Shown here: positions 46,566 through 58,658 of the stretch, piece after piece | Layout of the letters: each line of letters opens with the position of its first letter | Numbering within the stretch: the stretch's first letter is position 1 | NCBI GenBank assembly: GCA_004352715.1 | Contig: SCFE01000029.1 | Span: forward strand, 2,261,343-2,325,342 | DNA length: 64,000 nt | Origin: Hofstenia miamia | Lineage: Eukaryota; Xenacoelomorpha; Acoela | Direction of reading: 5' to 3' | Notes under the pieces: model-generated | Told to the model about the DNA's origin: nothing | The model's input: the letters and a program-made list of their open reading frames with translations, nothing else | The model's database searches: none | Program-made: the position numbers and the translations under genes

Positions 46566-48640
46566 CGTAGTGTTTTGTGGGCATGCCCGGGCCCGCCGGG
46601 CAGAAGGGAGGGCGGTCACCGGGAATTTTTTTGATCGGGTGGTCGGGCATCTGGCGCTCAAATAACCGGGCACATGTTATGCCCGCTCAAAAAAGTCTGG
46701 TATAATCATATAAGATAATATACTGTAATGACGGACGATTATTCTCTTTTTAAAAAGAAATTCAATAATTTAAAGCGAAATTTATGCTTTTGCCGCCAAA
46801 ATATTTAAATTTTGTTGTACATTTGATGTAATAAAATGACAGAAATGGAGAAAGTTAATAATGTGGAAGCACGGGCAAGGCCAACAAAATCGTCATTAGA
46901 GAATGGTATAAAGGCAAAATCTGTGGAAATGTATGCGAATCCTAACATAGTAAAAAATGAAATATGGAATAAATTCGGTTTACTTAGATATCCGGATGGT
47001 GAAAATATACCTGGTTTTACTGCCTGTTTTTCGTGTCTCCTTGTCTATCACTATAAACCAGGTGATGGTACAAAATCATTACATCGGCATGCATGTAGTC
47101 AATCCAAGACTATGATCGCAGTAACAGGAGAAGGCCCAACGTCAATCAAAAACAAACAAACGGATATGCGACAATTAATCTTTCCTAGATCGAAGATTAC
47201 ATCAGAGAAAAAGCAGACTCTTAATACTGCCGTTATTGACATGTGTTCCTTAGACATGCGTCCCATATCTTGTTGTACAGGTGGGAACAGAGACAGAGTT
47301 GTAAACAAAACCACATAAAAAATTAATCAGGTAACAAAAGTTTAAAAATTATACTTTTAGAAGTTTTTTTGCTTTTCCCGACACTTGAAACAATTTCAGC
47401 CAGTTTTTGCTGTTTAATCACCAGAATTCTGAATATTTTTACGATTTTATATAAAGCAGGTCAATAATACTTTGTGATTACAACTCTAAGGAGCTAAATA
47501 TGGTCTTGATCTAAAAGTCTCTGAATTGTTTTTACATCCTTCAAATCTTTCACGAAAAAGCTATTCCATCACTTAAGTGTACTTTTGAACGCCAACTGCA
47601 AAGTGTACCTGTATCACTCTCTGTTTCCCCGGTAGCCTTCCAATTTGATCACTGGACATCAAAATATAAGAGTATGTCGTTCAACGCAGTGAATTACCAA
47701 TTCATTAACATAAACTTCGAATACTGTACCGGGACAATTACAGTGGATTCATACAAAAGTGATACGAAGCATGCAAATAATATTGTGATGGATTTAAAAG
47801 AAAAATGCTGCCGATTTTTGATGTCAATAAGCAGTACAATTATAAACCAATATGTACTCCAGACAGTGATAGTAAACTTGTGGCTGCTGTTCAATCAAAA
47901 TTTGATAGAGTATCATGTATGGCACATGACTAAAACACAGTTCTACGAAGTTCATTATCTAGCCTGTCAAGAACTACTCCATCTTCTGATATTACTAACT
48001 GTCTTTCTGCAGCTAAGGAAATTGTGAGATACTTCAAAAGTAGTGGACTAAGTCATAGATTAGAAACGCAGTTAGTACAGGAAGTAGACACTCGTTTTAA
48101 TAGTTATTTCTATATGCTTACGTCTATTCACAAGAATTTAGTGCAAGTGAAAAATCTGCTTGCTCAGAAAGAGACACATGTTGACCAGATTACATATCTG
48201 AACCAAGACTTAATAAAATCGATTATTTCAGTTCTTAAACTTTTTGTTGAAGCCACAGATATTATAGCTTGTGAAAGTCACCCAACAATTTCATTGTGCT
48301 ATCCAGTGTTCCTAAAGCTGCAAAAGAATATGGTTCCAACAAATACAAATGACGGCTGCAAACTACTCCGACAAAAGCTGTTAGATGGTGTAAAAGACAA
48401 ATGCTTGGCGAAGCTTGTGTCTTATCACTTTATTGCAACTTTATTGGATCCTAGATATTACAAAAAAGTTATGGGAAAAAATAAACTTATTTCCAAAACA
48501 CATATTAGGAATCATTTGAAGGAGCTCGAACTAACATCTCTGTCTGGGTCACTCAAAATAAACATTCTGCTGTGAGCAAATCATTCTTAGATGATACTGA
48601 TTCAGAATCTGACTCAGAACTGCCCATTTCATTCGTCATT
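46566..48640 (+). pseudogene. hobo/Ac-type hAT transposase with BED finger, decayed
   Basis: A GC-rich start at 46568-46700 (TAGTGTTTTGTGGGCATGCC onward, many CCCGG) looks like the hAT 5' terminal region. The ORF at 46836-47318 (160 codons) has a BED-type finger CFSCLLVYHYKPGDGTKSLH then RHAC, and VIDMCSLDMRPIS, the pre-core helix. Frame-shifted continuation (47570-48025) reads VAFQFDHWTSKYKSMSF, the DxWTS first catalytic block. The ORF at 48024-48575 (183 codons) carries QEVDTRFNSYFYMLTSIHKN, equivalent to xDVxTRWNSTYxML, and LVSYHFIATLLDPRYYKKV, the ATxLDPRxK block. The C-terminal dimerisation block is missing, replaced by the minisatellite that follows. Confidence 0.85.
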
Positions 48641-49800
48641 GTATACTCCCAGATTTTACAAACCTAGAAACATTTATTTCTTAGAAATAGATATATATGG
48701 AGGATAGAAATTTCATTCTCCTTTGTATAATCCCAGTTTCTACTAACCTAGAAACGTATATTTTTTAGAAATAGATATATATAGAGGACAGAAATATCAT
48801 TTGCCTTTGCAAAATCCCAGTTTTTACTAAATTAGAAACATATATTTTTTAGATATAGATATATATAGAGCATATAAATATCATTTGTCTTTGCTTAATC
48901 CCAATTTTTACTAAATTAGAAACATATATTTTTTAGATATAGATATATATAGAGCATATAAATATCATTTGTCTTTNTTTCTACTAACCTAGAAACGTTC
49001 ATTTTTTGGATATAGATATATATGGAAGATAGACATTTCATTGGCCATTGTATAATCCCAGATTTTACAAACCTAGAAACATTTATTTTTTAGAAATATA
49101 CATATATGGAGGATAGAAATNNNNNNNNNNNNNNNNNNNNNCTTAATCCCAATTTTTACTAAATTAGAAACATATATTTTTTAGATATAGATATATATAG
49201 AGCATATAAATATCATTTGTCTTTGCTTAATCCCAATTTTTACTAAATTTAGAAACGTTTTTTTATAGATATAGATATATATAGAGCATAGAAATATCAT
49301 TTGTCTTTGTTTAATCCCAGATTTTGCAAACCTAGAAACATTTATTTTTTAGATATAGATATACATATAGGATAGAAATTTCATTCCTCTTCCAGATTTT
49401 ACTAAATTAGAAATGCATATTTTTAGATATATATATATATATATATATATAGGATAGAAATATCATTTGCCTTTGTATAATCCCAGTTTTTACTAACCTA
49501 GAAATGTATATTTTTAGTATGATTACATATATTTTTAGGTTTGGTGCATCATTTGTCTTTATATAATCTCATCTTTGTATTTAATAAAAACGTATATTTC
49601 TTATGTATACATATATNATATATATATATATATATATATAGGTTAGATATAACATTCCTCTTTGTATATTCTGAGATTTGTCTATATTATAAACATATAT
49701 TGTATATATATATATTATATTTAGGTGAAATATAACATTTGTCTTAGTATTTTCTGAGTTTTGTCTATCATATAAACATTTATTTTTCATATATAGTCTA
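48641..49800. repeat. 84-bp minisatellite, about 13-14 units
   Basis: Units of about 84 bp contain CCTAGAAACATTTATTTTTT, AGATATAGATATATAT and ATAATCCCAG. Neighbouring units differ by a few bases; divergence grows toward 49800, where TA expansion blurs them. It is interrupted by single n at 48977 and 49617 and a 21-N gap at 49121-49141, all inside the array, so the true copy number is uncertain. Confidence 0.9.
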
Positions 49801-50022
49801 GCATCATCATAGTTAGCAATATAGAAAAGCAATAACACAGTGATAGCATAGCATCTATATTTCTCAAAATTAGAACTTCCAAGACTACCATTTAAACATA
49901 AGCAATTTAAAGTAGTATACATTAACAAGGCCATCTTAATGGGCATCTGGACTGATACAGGTATAATGCAATCGTAACTACTATGGATATGTTTTGCACT
50001 GGCCTCTACCCTAGTAAATACG

Positions 50023-50138
50023 TTTGGAAAATTTGGCAAATATTTTCCAAAATTTGGATAAAAATCCATAATTTTTGTAAATGGAAATATTCCAAATGTT
50101 TGGCAAATATTTGCCAAATAATTGCCAAATTTTCCAAA
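50023..50138. mobile_element. Short fold-back element
   Basis: Perfect 17-bp inverted repeats (TTTGGAAAATTTGGCAA at 50023-50039 and its complement at 50122-50138). More TTTGGCAAATATT/AATATTTGCCAAA motifs lie inside, so the 116 bp can fold into a long hairpin. It has no coding potential and resembles a very small MITE. Confidence 0.65.
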
Positions 50139-50973
50139 TTTGTACAATTTGTACATTCATTAATTTACAGCTTATTTGAATAAATAAAAGTGTGCGTAAT
50201 ATATATTAAACTATTTCAAACATTTTTGAAACCAATATAACAAAAATTTCAACTTTTTATTGACTACTATTGTAAACAATAATTCTAGATCTATACTAAT
50301 ACAACTACAACCGAACAGTAAATATTGAAATAACTCTTTTTCTCATCTATAAATATAGGAATTCAAAATATAGTTCAAATATTTGCGTAGAATGTTAATT
50401 ATTTTTTTAAACATAAACCTTAAGCTGTGTAGCAATTTTTAAAGTTTTGAAAGTTTCTTGAAAAAAATTTAAGCGTTTATAATCCAATAAAGATATCGGC
50501 AAAATCTGAAAGTAAGTCTGGATAGAAAAGTATCTCCTATCTCATTTTCAGATTTTCTATTGCGAAAGGGTCATTAAGACTCTATTTGTTTTTAGTTTTT
50601 AAAATAACTCATGGACTTAGTTTGAGCATGCATTAGCACGCTTTAATAAAAGATATGTGGGCTCTTAACTTCTTCAATTTCCAACAGTTTTGTTTCTAAT
50701 TTGTTTCTAAATCTGATAGCAATGTTTATGGCTATTCGCTAGAAAAGCCTAGAAAAGTTGCTGTAAAATTAATATTAGGGGCTTTATGTATAATAGAGGT
50801 GGAGGCAAAAATGTTACAACTTAATAATTTATTATCTTCTTGATATTTTAAGAAGGGGATACACTGCCCAAGTTCTGATCATAAATGATTTTGTGTCAAA
50901 AATTAGACCTATAATCATGGATATGCCAGAAGACAACCAAAAACAAGTTTTAATTGCCAAAGGTCTTTAATAC

Positions 50974-50975
<2 letters not shown>
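50139..50975. other. No recognisable gene
   Basis: AT-rich; nothing recognised. Confidence 0.4.
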
Positions 50976-50977
<2 letters not shown>

Positions 50978-51017
<40 letters not shown>

Positions 51018-51107
51018 GNNNNNNNNNNNNNNNNNNNNNNNNNNNNNNNNNNNNNNNNNNNNNNNNNNNNNNNNNNNNNNNNNNNNNNNNNNNNNNNNNN
51101 NNNNNNN

Positions 51108-51142
<35 letters not shown>

Positions 51143-51170
51143 TATATATAAATATATATATATGTATAAT
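50978..51170. repeat. (TA)n tracts around an 89-N gap
   Basis: TA runs on both sides of N at 51019-51107, bordering the 3' end of the Penelope-like element. Confidence 0.9.
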
Positions 51171-51186
51171 ATTGTGCTCAATTAAT

Positions 51187-51219
51187 GTCAACCGGTTTCG
51201 ATTCAAAAATCATCATCAG
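51187..51219 (-). ncRNA. Hammerhead-ribozyme-like motif of the Penelope element
   Basis: On the minus strand the order is CTGATGA, T, a stem GATT-TTTG-AATC, GAAA, then ACCGGTTGAC. CTGATGA and GAAA are the two conserved core boxes of hammerhead ribozymes, and the intervening 4-bp stem II is complementary. The short palindromic ACCGGT would be stem III, with cleavage expected after the following T. Stem I pairing with the flanks is poor. Penelope-like elements are known to carry hammerheads with minimal stem III in their terminal repeats, and the motif lies about 75 bp past the element's ORF. Activity is untested. Confidence 0.55.
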
Positions 51220-51292
51220 AATACAAAATTTGTGGGAATTATGTTTACAATATACTACACTAAAATTTAATGATGTTTAAATTTTCATGCAC

Positions 51293-52179
51293 TTAGAATG
51301 AATTTAATATGCTCATATTACTTAGCTGCTTGTTCAATAATTGATCTTTGTTATGGTTCTTAATTATTAAAGCTTCTGCAATCATCGTATTGGGTGTTCT
51401 CATTATTACATTAAAATTGTTCTTTCTATCATGATGTTGATGCATATATATTTCTGACATTTGATGACCTGATAGATGCTCATTGATCCTAGTTATAAAA
51501 TGGTGCTTAATTTCCCCGATGTAAGAAATATTGCATTCTTCACAATTGTATTCATAGACAAGTGAGGAAACTAGCATTTTTTCGATAGGATCTTTGTTCT
51601 TAAAAACGTCTGACGTTTTCTTTGATTGCAAAATTGATGTTAACTTAGTTAATTTTAATCGTGTATTAATGATCTTTATCCGTTCTTTTAAGAGATTTTG
51701 ATGGTCCTCAATATATGGTAATTTCCAATATATTGGTATTCTACCTTCATCATTTGCTTTGTTACATTCAATAGACTTTGAGGTGAAACCTTGGTCAGCA
51801 AAATTTTTAATCCATTTATGTGGATAGCCGTTCTTTTCAAATATTTCATATAATTCAGTTATGGATTCAATCATGTTATTATAATTTGAAGAAATTTTAA
51901 TAATTCGATTTAATAAGCACTTAATTGTGTTGATTTTGAACTTTGGGTAACAAAAAAATTGATAAGGAATGTATAACGTGGTATTTGATGACTTGCGATA
52001 CATCTTTGTTTCATAGTGGTGTTGGTTCAAAGTTATTGTTAAATCTAGAAAATTTAGATTGTGATTTTGTTCTTCTTCTACTGTAAATTGTACTTCAGGT
52101 AGGCATACATTTATTAATTGCATTCAGTTTTCTACATTTTCTTTATCGTCAAACAGCAAATATGTCATCAACGTATCTG

Positions 52180-52180
<1 letters not shown>
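51293..52180 (-). pseudogene. Penelope-like element: RT end and GIY-YIG endonuclease
   Basis: A 276-codon ORF (52123-51293), preceded in shifted frames by YRYVDDIFAV (52180-52150), the reverse-transcriptase active site, then DDKENVEN. Within the ORF: NHNLNFLDLTIT (20-31), YETKMYRKSSNTTLYIP (37-53), a helical thumb/connector, and the GIY-YIG domain from about 183: YNCEECNISYIGE (192-204) with Cys194/Cys197 and YIG, RINEH (212-216), and AEALIIKNHNKDQLLNKQ (249-266) with the catalytic Glu. The combination is diagnostic of EN+ Penelope-like retroelements. A stop and frameshift just after YVDD, and loss of everything upstream into (TA)n and a gap, make it truncated and inactive. Confidence 0.9.
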
Positions 52181-52232
<52 letters not shown>

Positions 52233-52852
52233 TTGTATATTTATATCAGCAGGNNNNNNNNNNNNNNNNNNNNNNNNNNNNNNNNNNNNNNNNNNNNNNN
52301 NNNNNNNNNNNNNNNNNNNNNNNNNNNNNNNNNNNNNNNNNNNNNNNNNNNNNNNNNNNNNNNNNNNNNNNNNNNNNNNNNNNNNNNNNNNNNNNNNNNN
52401 NNNNNNNNNNNNNNNNNNNNNNNNNNNNNNNNNNNNNNNNNNNNNNNNNNNNNNNNNNNNNNNNNNNNNNNNNNNNNNNNNNNNNNNNNNNNNNNNNNNN
52501 NNNNNNNNNNNNNNNNNNNNNNNNNNNNNNNNNNNNNNNNNNNNNNNNNNNNNNNNNNNNNNNNNNNNNNNNNNNNNNNNNNNNNNNNNNNNNNNNNNNN
52601 NNNNNNNNNNNNNNNNNNNNNNNNNNNNNNNNNNNNNNNNNNNNNNNNNNNNNNNNNNNNNNNNNNNNNNNNNNNNNNNNNNNNNNNNNNNNNNNNNNNN
52701 NNNNNNNNNNNNNNNNNNNNNNNNNNNNNNNNNNNNNNNNNNNNNNNNNNNNNNNNNNNNNNNNNNNNNNNNNNNNNNNNNNNNNNNNNNNNNNNNNNNN
52801 NNNNNNNNNNNNNNNNNNNNNNNNNNNNNNTATATATATGTATATATATATC
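52181..52852. repeat. (TA)n tract and 577-N gap
   Basis: TA runs at 52181-52229 and 52831-52851 enclose N at 52254-52830. The 24 bases before the N also precede the gap at 46296. Confidence 0.9.
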
Positions 52853-52924
52853 GAGAGAGTGAACTGTAAAGTTTTGTTTTGTATGATGAGTCGCATTAAT
52901 TTATTTTCTTGCTTCTTTGCAGTA

Positions 52925-53855
52925 GTCATGGAATGGACAAACATTTAACATGTTTTTGTGGTTCAGACATATATTTCCTGTGGGAAATCAACCATTGCCA
53001 CACAGTGTGCACTTCGTCAGCACTTCAACGTTGCACCTCGTGGCTGTGTTCCAGGACTACAATCAATCATTTCGTAGGTGAAGAGCCCCAGGGAATCTGG
53101 AGATGTGAAGAAGAAGAAGCGTGGTCACCAAAGGACTGCAAGATCTCCGGCGAATATTAAAGCGGTTTAGCAATCCATCTTCAGGTCTCCCTGATGATCT
53201 GCCCGCAAGCATGAATTAGTTTTTGGGTTATCAGTTCATTCTGTTAGATGGATCCTTGGTGTGCAATATCCTGAGTTGAAATAATCAGTTCCTGATTCTT
53301 TGAAGAAAATGAGAGGACAGTTTCAGTGACATCTGAGCATTATGTGAAGATGTTACAGGATTTCTTCCTGCCTAATCTGAATGAGATGGACTTGGATAAT
53401 GTTTGGTTCCAGCAAGATGGGGCAACTGCACATACATCAAGAGCATCCATGGTTGTCTTGAATGAAGTGTTTCCTGGGCATGTGATCTCTCTGAGGGGCA
53501 ATCTTCAGTGACCAGCAAGGTCCCCTGATCTTGCGCCTTGCGAATATTTCTTGGTGGGATGTCTGAAGTCCGTCGTGTACAATAACAGACCCAACAACCT
53601 GAACCACCTAAAGAATATCATTCATGAAGCCGCTGCCAAGATTCCTATTGAAATGTTGGAAAGAGTCAACATCAATTTCTGGAAATGACTGACACAATGT
53701 ATTGACAATAACGGACGTCATTTGCCTGATATCATATTTAAAACTGGTAAATTGTAAAATTTACTTGTTTCTGATTATGATATTACAAAATTCATTTGTA
53801 TATATTCATTAATTTTGTTATAATATATGTTTCAAATAAACAAGTTTCTCTACCC
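52925..53855 (+). pseudogene. IS630/mariner-type transposase relic
   Basis: Frames read SCGKSTIATQCALRQHFNVA and GCVPGLQSII, resembling the N-terminal VRKFRQHFG helix of DUF4817-type transposases; then, in the ORF 53326-53511, DNVWFQQDGATAHTSRASM (second catalytic Asp block); then after a stop ARSPDLAPCEYFLVGCLKSV (third block, near 53515-53575) and YNNRPNNLNHLKNIIHEA. The 3' end ACCCCACCCTGTAT near 53855 is the usual TACAGGGTGGGG terminus of such elements. The segment with the first catalytic Asp is missing or scrambled. The left terminus may lie in the N gap. Confidence 0.8.
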
Positions 53856-53865
53856 CACCCTGTAT

Positions 53866-54293
53866 AATATCTCCGGCAATTTTGGAGTTGGACTGGTTGA
53901 AATTGAAACAGAGGATTATTTACAAAATTTGTCTAATAATTTGGAAATGCCTGCATGGAATCGGCCTACTTACCTAACTGAATTGCTGCAACCAATGAAG
54001 GAAATTTGAGATATCAGGGATTAGTCATCATACCCAGAACGAGGAGAAATTTGACGGTAAGAGCATTTTCAGTGTATGCTCCAAAACTATTTAATGAAGT
54101 ACGCCAATCCTCGAGCGTTAGGGAATTTAAAAGAAAATTAAAGTACTATCTGTTCGTCAATCAGTTTGATGACATTAATTTTGTGTAAATGTATATTATT
54201 GTTTTTGTAATTGCGCATTAGAGTTCCCTCTGGGAAATGTCTGCGCTTTATAAGAATTAACATAATAATAATAATAATAATAATAAAATATTC
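53866..54293 (+). pseudogene. LINE 3' end with (ATA)n tail
   Basis: Two frames read ETEDYLQNLSNNLEMPAWNR then PTYLTELLQ, and then RTRRNLTVRAFSVYAPKLFN and SVREFKRKLKYYLF, the conserved closing segment of CR1/L2-group ORF2. After the stop come TTCCCTCTGGGAAATGTCTG and GCGCTTTATAAG and a tail of ATA repeats (54262-54287). The 5'-truncated copy abuts the mariner relic end. Confidence 0.75.
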
Positions 54294-55126
54294 CTCCCCT
54301 TAGTGTTTCCTAAATATTTATATTTTCCGCTATGTGCAAATTTATATAATATTTTCTCAACCAAAGCAAAAAAATATATGCGCCGATAAATGCAAGCAAA
54401 AAGTTATATTTTCCGCCCTATGCAAAATCCAATCGAATTTTGAAATTGGTATAGGAAATACCTGAAAATGACGCATAAGGCTATTTTTATCTGCACAAAA
54501 TCATAACATTTTTTACTAAGCAGTTTATCTTATATAATTTCTCTTAATTTTTGTTGAAGTTTCTTGCTAAAATTTAACTTTTAAGCATTTCAAAATGTTT
54601 CCTTTTATTCAATTTGCGTTTCTTAAAGGTTCTAAGTTTCTTTAATCAAACTTAGGCAGCATTTACTACTACCAACTCCAAACAAAGTTCTCATCTAAGG
54701 TATTGCTTCCTACAATAGAAAACAATTTTAACCCACATCAAGATTCAATGCACTTAAAATACAAATTTCCATTACTGTTTATTTACAGTCAATTTGCAAT
54801 ACGTTAGAATTATTTCTTTGTCTAAAATGAGTAAAAAGTTTTGGCAGTTATTTACAAATTTGCAACCTATTTGTTTGCTATAATATAACAACTCTAAAAT
54901 CGCAGCATCCTGAACTACAGTTTGATAAACCAATGTCACTGGCCTCAGAATCAGGATTGAATAAATATCACAGTTCTCATTTCATTTCAAACAGGATCGA
55001 AGTAACATAGCTTATTATGAATAGTAACAGGCTCATGTAGTTTTAGTTCTTGCAACCACATTCCGTTTCTGGAAGCACCACTTAATTGATGAATATTTAA
55101 GCTAACACCTTTAATATATATTATAT

Positions 55127-55167
<41 letters not shown>

Positions 55168-57560
55168 GCATATGCGTATATTTACTGATATTGTGCGATC
55201 ATAAATATGACAGTCACGGGGTTTATTACATGCGGGGAATGGTCTGTTGTATGAGCAAAACACTAGCAATTTTAATTTAATCACCTACTAATATTTATAA
55301 CATCTTATCATACGAAAATATCCAAATAAAATATTATAATTAATTGTCTGTATAATAATAGTTCTCGTCGATTATTGTACTCAAAATTTCCAAGAATTAG
55401 AATTTATATATGTACAAGGCAGGGTTATGGTACATGCATGGAACTGGTAAATCGCAAACTAAACTTTGAGGTCCTGACGACGGAACAGTAGCCAAGTTGA
55501 TAAGCATTTAATAAAATTGAATTGATAAAGATTCCTCTATTCTAAGGTTTATTTATTTTCAAAACCCCAATGAATTATGAAGATATGCTTCCCTGTTGTA
55601 ACCAACGTGTATTACCTTTGACCTTTCAATGTTTTACATCACAAACTGAAACGAATGTATTGTTGTGCACAAGACGGGAAATAAAATTTTCTATAATTTC
55701 TTTACAAAAACTCAAAACCATTTATTGTCAATATCAACTGCTTACTGATGCAATTTTTTTAGAATTTTTTTATAATTAAATGATAAAAAATAAATAATAT
55801 AGTACAAGAAAATAACTGAAATGTTTCACCCCACATATAATTTAGAAACTTTCCATTTTATTAAAATTTATTAAAATAACAACATAGTATTGTGGCAACA
55901 ATAATGGTTGGGACATTATTATATAAATTTACTTTAGTACCGGTACATCAAATATGAAATATCATAAGATGTAATATAAAAAATGAGTTTATTTTTAAAA
56001 CTAATTCATTAGAATAATAGTTTAAGTCAAAAATAACGTTTAATATTATATTTTTATCAAATAGAATTCGAATCTGATGCAATTAATTTAATATCTTAGA
56101 GAACGGGGGTTATGATGTTAGGTAAATTGGATATTGCGAGCTTTGATCATATTAAATTTAAATTGTAAATATACAATTTATAATTTAACGCCATCTAGTG
56201 TATGTATTTTCTTAAGATTAAGATAATTATCTATGGAATTTACGAATACATTCATAAACAATGTATAATGTATAGTAAACTGAAATATTTTAATTCATAT
56301 GATGCATTGTAATAAACTTACCAGAATATTCCAAGTAAGTGTAACTTAACTTCAAAAATTGAATGATCATACAAACTTTCTAAATTAAATATACAATCTG
56401 TATTTTAGAAAATTTTTATAGTGGAATTTGGTTATTTAGTTTATGTTATTATGCAAACCCATTAAGCAATTCATTGAAATCATAGCTTATTTTTTTGAGC
56501 GGAAATATATCAATCATAGAACACAATTTGTGCATGTGTATTCATATTTGATGTACAGTGTATATGACTGTATAAATTAATAATTTGAACTTTCAAAGTT
56601 CATAAAAACCTTAGTGTAAGACTACGATATTAAGTGATCGGGAATGCATTTGTTTATTTATGCATTTAAAAAACTACTCACATTCTAAGTTCTTAATTAT
56701 ATTTTAATTTAGGAAAATATAGAAATTCAGTACAAATTCAAGTCTTAGAAATTTTCATAAACTATATTTCGTAAAATACACTTCAGAATTGCTTGTGAGA
56801 ATTAGATAAACATCAGTAGTTTTAGTTTTTTCGTGAACTGTAGTATATCATGAGAGTCATCTGAATTGAACTGATTCATTGTGATAATCAGCGAGTTCAA
56901 AAGTATCCAACTATAAGACGTATAGTTCTAGCTTCGATATCATGGACAAAAATATTGCTCTCTTGCATCAACTAAACGATTTAGCAAAGAAGATTGCAAA
57001 TTCCTTCAATTTTGAGTTTCACAAGCAATTCACTGCCCGCCCACTTTCTTGTAATATCCTTCATAGCAATTAAGTTCTGGGAGTAGCCCACTACAGCTTC
57101 CAACTAAGTTTAGGATGAAGTGGGATTAACAGCCCAGTTTCAATAATTCATTAAGTCTCATATTATTCCTCAATGTTGCAAGATTTGACTCTTGCAATGA
57201 TGTTTTCAACAGATGGGCATAAGATAAGAACCCTTTCAGTACAATTGTGAACTTAGTGGACGTTATTGTGTGTTAGTTTGGATATAGGGTCTTTAGGATT
57301 GATTCGGTCTTAATCGTGTATGGCGCACCATATGATGTATAATTCAAAACTTTCTCTGATGAAATGTCAAATTTTTATATAGTATCATCCACATTTTGCC
57401 AATCTACAGCAGAATTCACCTTACTAACCCTACACAGCTCTAATCAAGGCTCACATACAGTAGGGCAAATGAGAATATCTAAGAAACGTTGAGTATTTAG
57501 TTGCATCATAACACAATTAAAATATGCTGATAGACTTTTCTTAATTGTACGTCGGATTTG
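54294..57560. other. Long AT-rich stretch without a gene
   Basis: Contains (TA)n at 55132-55161. A GC-richer 100-bp patch at 55410-55510 ends in TAGCCAAGTTGATAAGC, which fits a tRNA-type A box, but there is no matching B box. The 69-codon ORF at 55570 has no motif. No exon or RNA gene is supported. Confidence 0.45.
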
Positions 57561-57599
57561 GACATTAAATTCTTTCACAGCAGTTCTTCATTTCATTTT

Positions 57600-57930
57600 A
57601 CTTCGGTATTCAATGCCTCTGTTTTCTAAGTTTGTAGAAAGGAAAATCCCTTATTTGAAAATCAGAAACACACTTTTGCACTTTATCCATCCGTGAAGGA
57701 GGCCAAAGATTATTTGATGTTATGAATAAACGCTGCTTGTAGATGTTGTTAGTCCTTCCGTGAACGTTAACACCATTTTTCTTTTCAAAATTAAGCAGTT
57801 TTACCACAGGTTATTATAGCAAACAGCATTTCCACGTTTTCAAATTCGTTGGGAACAGGACAGATTGTATTAATGAGCAATCAATCACATCATGCAGAAT
57901 AATGACACTTCCTAAGATGGGATAAAATTT
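57600..57930 (-). other. Coding-like relic, possibly Rep-helicase-like
   Basis: A 65-codon minus-strand ORF (57807-57610) contains a run with HGRTNN and, eight residues on, LFITSNN. Upstream frames (57930-57810) give a hydrophobic run followed by a short acidic one. An FITSN strand end after a GR/GG-rich turn recalls motif C of superfamily-3 helicases in CRESS-DNA virus Rep proteins. No Walker A loop is visible, the frames are broken, and the similarity may be chance. I list it only as a lead. Confidence 0.2.
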
Positions 57931-58253
57931 TGAATGGTGTGATGACCAATATTTCCTATTAATAACACTCGAATTAGGTATGCTCTTCAGGGCCGGCCTT
58001 AGGCAAAATAGTAAACTAATAAGAAAGTTCGGGTCATCATGATGTACGTTTCAGCCCAACCTTTTTTTGTTGTAAAGCAGTTTTATGGAGACAGTTGCAT
58101 ATAAATAATGCATTTCAATAATTTATTACCTAATCAAATTTGAGATTTTAAAGAACGTGTTATACACAAAAATAAAAGAAACAGTAGGAGGGTAAAGCAA
58201 ATATCTATATTGGAATTCACTATAAAATATATTTACTAAAACTGTCTATTAAT

Positions 58254-58658
58254 TTGGAAAAATCAAAATTTCTAATAATATCACTTTCTATGGAAAACAT
58301 TGATATTGATAATCACTTTAGCCTTTTTTGTGACATGGGGAGCGCAAGATATGTCCTCATTAGTTTCCAGCACGAGAAGCTGTACTCTGCTGCCGCAACA
58401 TTAACAGCAACCGTCAAAAAGCTGCGAAGTGAAATTGAAGTACTTGAATATGCATCTACAAAAGAATGCTTTATGAAATACTGTAAAACATCTTTTGGAG
58501 ATGAGTTCAGAGGAATTACATGTGAAAGGGAGATGCTAGTTCATCACACAAACCCTCGCCATCCATACCAGCGCCCTCATTATGACACAATATTTTCTAA
58601 TGTCTTGCACTTGGGTATGGTAGTACATTTGTTAGCATTATGTAAAGATTATATATAA
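58254..58658 (+). other. Unrecognised ORF, perhaps hAT-derived
   Basis: 134 codons in one frame from a non-ATG start; the first ATG is at 58290. The composition is protein-like, GC-richer than the flanks from 58330 to 58600. It contains LISFQHEKLYSAAATLTATV then KKLRSEIEVLEYASTKECF, an amphipathic helical run resembling the segment that follows the catalytic core in DUF4371-type hAT transposases. An end CAGGGCCGGCCTTAGGC at 57988 and a reverse-oriented GTGTAGCCAGAGGGGGGCAG near 58814 are both hAT-terminus-like, which supports a transposon origin. Confidence 0.35.

Noticed and set aside
48641-49800. CRISPR-like array
   Set aside because: 84-bp units are contiguous with no unique spacers, in a eukaryotic genome; it is a minisatellite.
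55410-55520. tRNA or tRNA-derived SINE
   Set aside because: An A-box-like TAGCCAAGTTGATAAGC is present, but there is no B box or cloverleaf nearby.
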